DNA of 6,879 bases from Planctomycetaceae bacterium (GTDB taxonomy: Bacteria > Planctomycetota > Phycisphaerae > Phycisphaerales > SM1A02), in the NCBI GenBank assembly GCA_947459855.1, contig CANHFL010000056.1, positions 1-6,879 on the forward strand, given 5' to 3'. The notes below the pieces were generated by a model. It saw only the letters and a list, made by a program, of their open reading frames with translations. It was not told where the DNA came from and ran no database searches. A program made the position numbers and the translations under genes. Shown in pieces: positions 4,303 through 6,879 of this stretch; the stretch's first letter is position 1; every line of letters starts with the position of its first letter.

Positions 4303-5766
4303 ATGCCAGCCTCGTCGACGCGCCCCGGGCGCACGCTTGCCCTGTTCATGGCCGCCTTCGTCGCGCTTGCTGCGCTGGTGGGGGGTGGCGGCGCGGTGGT
4401 CGCGCGTGCGCAGGGAACGGCCGCGGCGTCGGTGGGCGACCTTCGCCCGCGCGCGCTGGTGTTCAGCCGCACCGCGGGCTTCCGCCACCAATCGATCCCG
4501 GACGGTGTGCGGGCGATCACCGAACTGCTGGCCGCCGCAGGATGGGCGGTGGACGCCACCGAGGACCCCACGCGCTTCACCGACGACAACCTGCGCCGCT
4601 ATCGCTGCGTGGTCTTCCTGAGCACCACGGGCAACGTGCTGGACGACGCGCAGCAGCGCGCGTTCGAGGCGTATGTCCGCGCCGGCGGCGGGTACGCGGG
4701 CGTGCACGCCGCGGCGGACACCGAGTACGAGTGGCCCTGGTACGGCCGGCTGGTCGGCGCGTGGTTCAAGGGCCATCCCGACATCCAGCAGGCGGACGTG
4801 AGGGTCGAGGACCGCACCCACCGCTCCACGGCCATGCTGCCGGAGACCTGGAAGCGCACCGACGAGTGGTACGCCTTCCGCACGAACCCGCGCAGCGACG
4901 TGCACGTGCTGGCCTCGCTGGACGAGAAGAGCTACCGCTGCGCCGCGCCGAGCACCAACATGGGCGGCGACCACCCGATCGCGTGGTACCACGAGTTCGA
5001 CGGTGGGCGCGCCTGGTACACGGCGCTCGGCCACACCAAGGAGAGCTACGCCGAGCCGCTGTTCCGCGAGCACCTGCGCGAGGGCATCCTGTGGGCCGGC
5101 GGCGAGAAGGCCGCGCCCGCGGCGGCGCCGGCCGCGACGCCCGCGCAGCCTGCGGCGCCCACCGTGCCCGCCACGGGCGCCGGCGCACGGCGCGGGGTCG
5201 GCACGGTGCCCGCCGCCGCTCCCGCGCACGGATTGCTGGCGCAGGCCCCGGCCCCGGGCAGCGGGAAGTCCAGCCACCTGCTGCTGATCGCCGGGATCGG
5301 CGTCGGCGTTGTGCTGTTCCGCGCCTTCCTCGGCAGCTGCCCGCGGCAGACGATCCTGGCGTGGGTGCTTCCCGGCCTGGGCTACCTGGCGCTGGGGCAG
5401 AAGCGGCGGGGCGTGCTGGTCATGGTCGGCATCCTGGGCATGTTCACCACGGGGCTCGCGGTCGGCGGCATCGACTGCGTCGACTCGGAGGAGGACTGGC
5501 CGTGGTTCTTCCCGCAGTCGATGAACGGCCCGATCGCCTACGCGGTGGACGCGGTGAACCAGCGCGTCGTGAAGACCGGGCGTGTCGGCGAGCTGCTGCC
5601 TGCACCGCCGACGATCGATCCCGCGACCGGTCGGCCGACCCCGGCGACCATGACCAGCCTGAAGGGGATCGGCGCGGCCAACGAGTTCGGCACGCTGCTG
5701 ATCGCGCTGGGCGGCCTGGTCAACCTGATCGCGATCCTGGACACGAGCCGCCGCGAGCCGGCGTGA
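4303..5766 (+). CDS. Fusion of secreted ThuA domain and DUF6677-like membrane domain (487 aa)
   Basis: Three parts in one frame. (a) A signal peptide: Arg residues at 7 and 10, a hydrophobic core at about 12-33 and an Ala-Arg-Ala cleavage site at 34-36. (b) A ThuA domain at about 48-266, a class-I glutamine-amidotransferase-like fold, with FSRTAGFRHQSIP (54-66), VVFLSTTG (103-110), GGGYAGVHAAADT (128-140), GAWFKGHP (152-159), then DEWYAF and NMGGDHPIAWYHEF. Members are linked to sugar or glycan metabolism, but the reaction is unclear. (c) An Ala/Pro-rich linker (about 268-322), then four hydrophobic segments (about 326-343, 350-365, 370-389, 463-481). The core AWVLPGLGYLALGQKRRG (353-370), then VGGIDCVDSEEDWPWFF (387-403), resembles the planctomycete DUF6677/TM2-like family. 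I infer a periplasmic ThuA domain anchored to the inner membrane. Third positions stay G/C-rich through both domains and the linker, supporting a true fusion. It could instead be two proteins joined by an assembly error. Confidence 0.85.
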   Translation: MPASSTRPGRTLALFMAAFVALAALVGGGGAVVARAQGTAAASVGDLRPRALVFSRTAGFRHQSIPDGVRAITELLAAAGWAVDATEDPTRFTDDNLRRYRCVVFLSTTGNVLDDAQQRAFEAYVRAGGGYAGVHAAADTEYEWPWYGRLVGAWFKGHPDIQQADVRVEDRTHRSTAMLPETWKRTDEWYAFRTNPRSDVHVLASLDEKSYRCAAPSTNMGGDHPIAWYHEFDGGRAWYTALGHTKESYAEPLFREHLREGILWAGGEKAAPAAAPAATPAQPAAPTVPATGAGARRGVGTVPAAAPAHGLLAQAPAPGSGKSSHLLLIAGIGVGVVLFRAFLGSCPRQTILAWVLPGLGYLALGQKRRGVLVMVGILGMFTTGLAVGGIDCVDSEEDWPWFFPQSMNGPIAYAVDAVNQRVVKTGRVGELLPAPPTIDPATGRPTPATMTSLKGIGAANEFGTLLIALGGLVNLIAILDTSRREPA

Positions 5767-6121
5767 GATCGGGTTCGGGGTGGCTAGAGGCAGTGCGTGG
5801 TCGCCGCGCCCTTTCGCTGCGCTTGGCCCCCTCCTCCGCGAACTTCCTCGCTCCACCAGGTTCCGGTCGTCATCGTGTTCGGCTGGCTCGGCACATGGGG
5901 CGACCCGGGCCGAATCGGACCGTGGTACGCGTGCCTCGCGGCCTCGTACGTCGCTGCGGAGGGGGCCAATGCTCGCTGCGGGCGCTCCCACACGGACGTT
6001 CCACTGGCGATCGTCGTGCTGCCATTGCGGCGCGACGACATGTCGGCAGGCGACCAGGTGCCTTACGCGCCTCGCCTCCGCCGCCCCCGGAAATCGGAAC
6101 CGGGCTACCCCGGACACGGTT
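5767..6121. other. Gene-poor intergenic region (355 bp)
   Basis: No convincing gene. It begins with GATCGGGTTCGGGG, which repeats the GGGTTCGGG half-arm of the palindrome at 917-936, but without the complementary arm close by. A minus-strand frame of 85 codons (5784-6041) is open, but about a fifth of its third positions are A/T, more than in the real genes here. It also has no recognisable motif and no -10 box or SD at its ATG, so I do not call it. The other open frames run through neighbouring genes. It may be decayed coding sequence, a dispersed repeat or untranslated sequence. Confidence 0.55.
6100..6113 (-). terminator. Possible weak terminator of the antiporter gene
   Basis: A 5-bp all-GC stem (6100-6104 with 6109-6113) with a 4-nt loop lies 9 bp past the antiporter stop. 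An alternative outer pairing joins AACCG (6098-6102) with CGGTT (6117-6121). On the minus strand it is followed by TTCCGATTTCC, a poor U-tract. Confidence 0.3.
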
Positions 6122-6877
6122 TCAGTGCCCGTCCGCCCGCTCGCCGAAGAGTGCGCGCATGGTCGGCAGCATCGCTTCGGGCATGCTGAGCGCGACCTCG
6201 TCGCCGATCTCGAAGCGGGTGTCGCCGCGGACGCGCTCGGTGCGCGAGCCGCGGATCAGCATCGCCACGGTGACCTCGCCGGGGATGCCGGCTTCGCCGA
6301 CCGTGCGGCCGGCGACGGGTGCGCCGGGGTGCACGATCAGCATCGCCAGCGTCGCGTCGAGCGGCGAGCGCGTCACCAGGTCCAGCGCGGCCGTGGGGCG
6401 CGGGGCGGGGGGCAGGCGCACGCGCAGGAAGCGCATCATCCAGCGCACGGTGGAGCCGGGCAGGAAGCTCCCCACCAGCACGCAGAAGAAGACCGCGTTG
6501 AACATCACCTGCATCGAGCCCATCAGCGGGCTGCCCGCGGCGGTGATCATCGGGATGGTCATCAGGATGACGGGCACCGCGCCGCGCAGCCCCAGCCATG
6601 CGATCGCCGCGATCTCGCGCGCCGGGTAGCCGAACGGCACCAGCACCAGCGTGACCACGATCGGGCGTGCGACGAAGGCCAGGAGGAAGGCCAGGAACAC
6701 GCCGCCGAGCACGGTGCGCGGCTCCACCAGGTCGGCCGGGGCGACGAGCACGCCCAGCACGAAGAACATCAGCACCTGCGCCAGGTACGCAAGCGCGGCG
6801 TGGAAGCGCACCAGCGTGGCGCGGTAGGGCAGGGCGCGCGCGTTGCCCAGCGTCAGCGCGGTGATGAAGACCGCCAG
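6122..6877 (-). CDS. NhaP2-type K+/H+ antiporter with TrkA_C-like domain, C-terminal part
   Basis: Inner-membrane cation/proton antiporter of the CPA1 family; resemblance to NhaP2/CvrA suggests potassium extrusion, but the ion is inferred. The frame is open at the window edge, so the N-terminal half is missing and 251 residues remain. A GTG at 6811 is internal, because family-like sequence (AVFITALTLGNARALPYRAT) continues upstream. Recognisable pieces in order are a helix ALAYLAQVLMFFVLGVLVAP, then FLAFLLAFVARPIVVTLVLV, then the conserved AWLGLRGAVPVIL near the ion path and the helix VMFNAVFFCVLVGSFLPG. A cytosolic domain of about 85 residues follows, running from LDLVTRSPLDATLAMLIVHP through GAPVAGRTVGEAGIP to FEIGDEVALSM. 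This last part matches the TrkA_C/RCK_C fold used for ligand gating of potassium transport. The stop lies next to the gene-poor region; the upstream neighbour is not in the window. Confidence 0.9.
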   Translation of the reverse strand: MAVFITALTLGNARALPYRATLVRFHAALAYLAQVLMFFVLGVLVAPADLVEPRTVLGGVFLAFLLAFVARPIVVTLVLVPFGYPAREIAAIAWLGLRGAVPVILMTIPMITAAGSPLMGSMQVMFNAVFFCVLVGSFLPGSTVRWMMRFLRVRLPPAPRPTAALDLVTRSPLDATLAMLIVHPGAPVAGRTVGEAGIPGEVTVAMLIRGSRTERVRGDTRFEIGDEVALSMPEAMLPTMRALFGERADGH

Positions 6878-6879
6878 CA

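Noticed and set aside
5784..6041. 85-codon minus-strand ORF in the gene-poor region
   Set aside because: Third-position G/C is lower than in the true genes, there is no SD or -10 box at the start, and no motif is recognised. It is described within the intergenic feature instead of being called as a gene.
3835..6117. 760-codon minus-strand frame extending the 138-aa gene upstream through the ThuA-fusion gene
   Set aside because: The upstream part is antisense to a gene with clear ThuA motifs and has low-complexity Arg/Gly/Ala composition. Only the last 138 codons, starting at 4251, look real.
4278..6629. 783-codon plus-strand frame overlapping the ThuA-fusion gene and the antiporter
   Set aside because: It is a shadow frame: it overlaps two supported genes in other frames and its translation has no domain signatures.

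Overview
The window is 6.9 kb of very GC-rich DNA (roughly 70% by eye, with codon third positions overwhelmingly G or C), so long spurious open frames occur on both strands. Several family resemblances point to a planctomycete, probably of the class Phycisphaerae: a membrane domain resembling DUF6677, an 83-residue small protein, and a 138-residue Arg-rich protein that all look like families I associate with that group. This placement is inference from memory of those families, not a search result.

Layout, left to right: (1) the C-terminal part of an EamA/DMT-type transporter (+, cut by the window edge); (2) an 83-aa small protein (+); (3) a perfect 20-bp palindrome acting as a probable shared terminator; (4) a convergent M16-like protein lacking the zinc-binding motif (-); (5) dapB, lysine/diaminopimelate biosynthesis (-), lying upstream of the M16-like gene with a 42-bp gap; (6) an upstream intergenic region of about 260 bp that holds a potentially structured leader for (7) a 24-aa lysine-rich microprotein (+) with its own Shine-Dalgarno (SD) sequence and a strong intrinsic terminator; (8) a Thermus-type 7Fe ferredoxin (+) with its own SD and terminator; (9) a 138-aa Arg-rich conserved protein (-), divergent from (10) a large secreted/membrane protein (+) that joins a ThuA domain to a DUF6677-like membrane domain; (11) a 355-bp stretch with no convincing gene; (12) the C-terminal part of a NhaP2-type potassium/proton antiporter with a C-terminal TrkA_C-like domain (-, cut by the window edge).

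Most genes look like single units, not one operon. The metabolically clear genes are dapB, the ferredoxin and the two transporters; no single pathway ties the window together. The most notable points are the ThuA/membrane-domain fusion, the stand-alone 24-aa polylysine protein with a possible pseudoknotted leader, and a repeated promoter layout in which a -10-like hexamer lies only 6-9 nt before the ATG of five genes that lack clear SD sequences, which suggests leaderless transcripts. No tRNA, rRNA, CRISPR array, insertion sequence or phage gene is visible.
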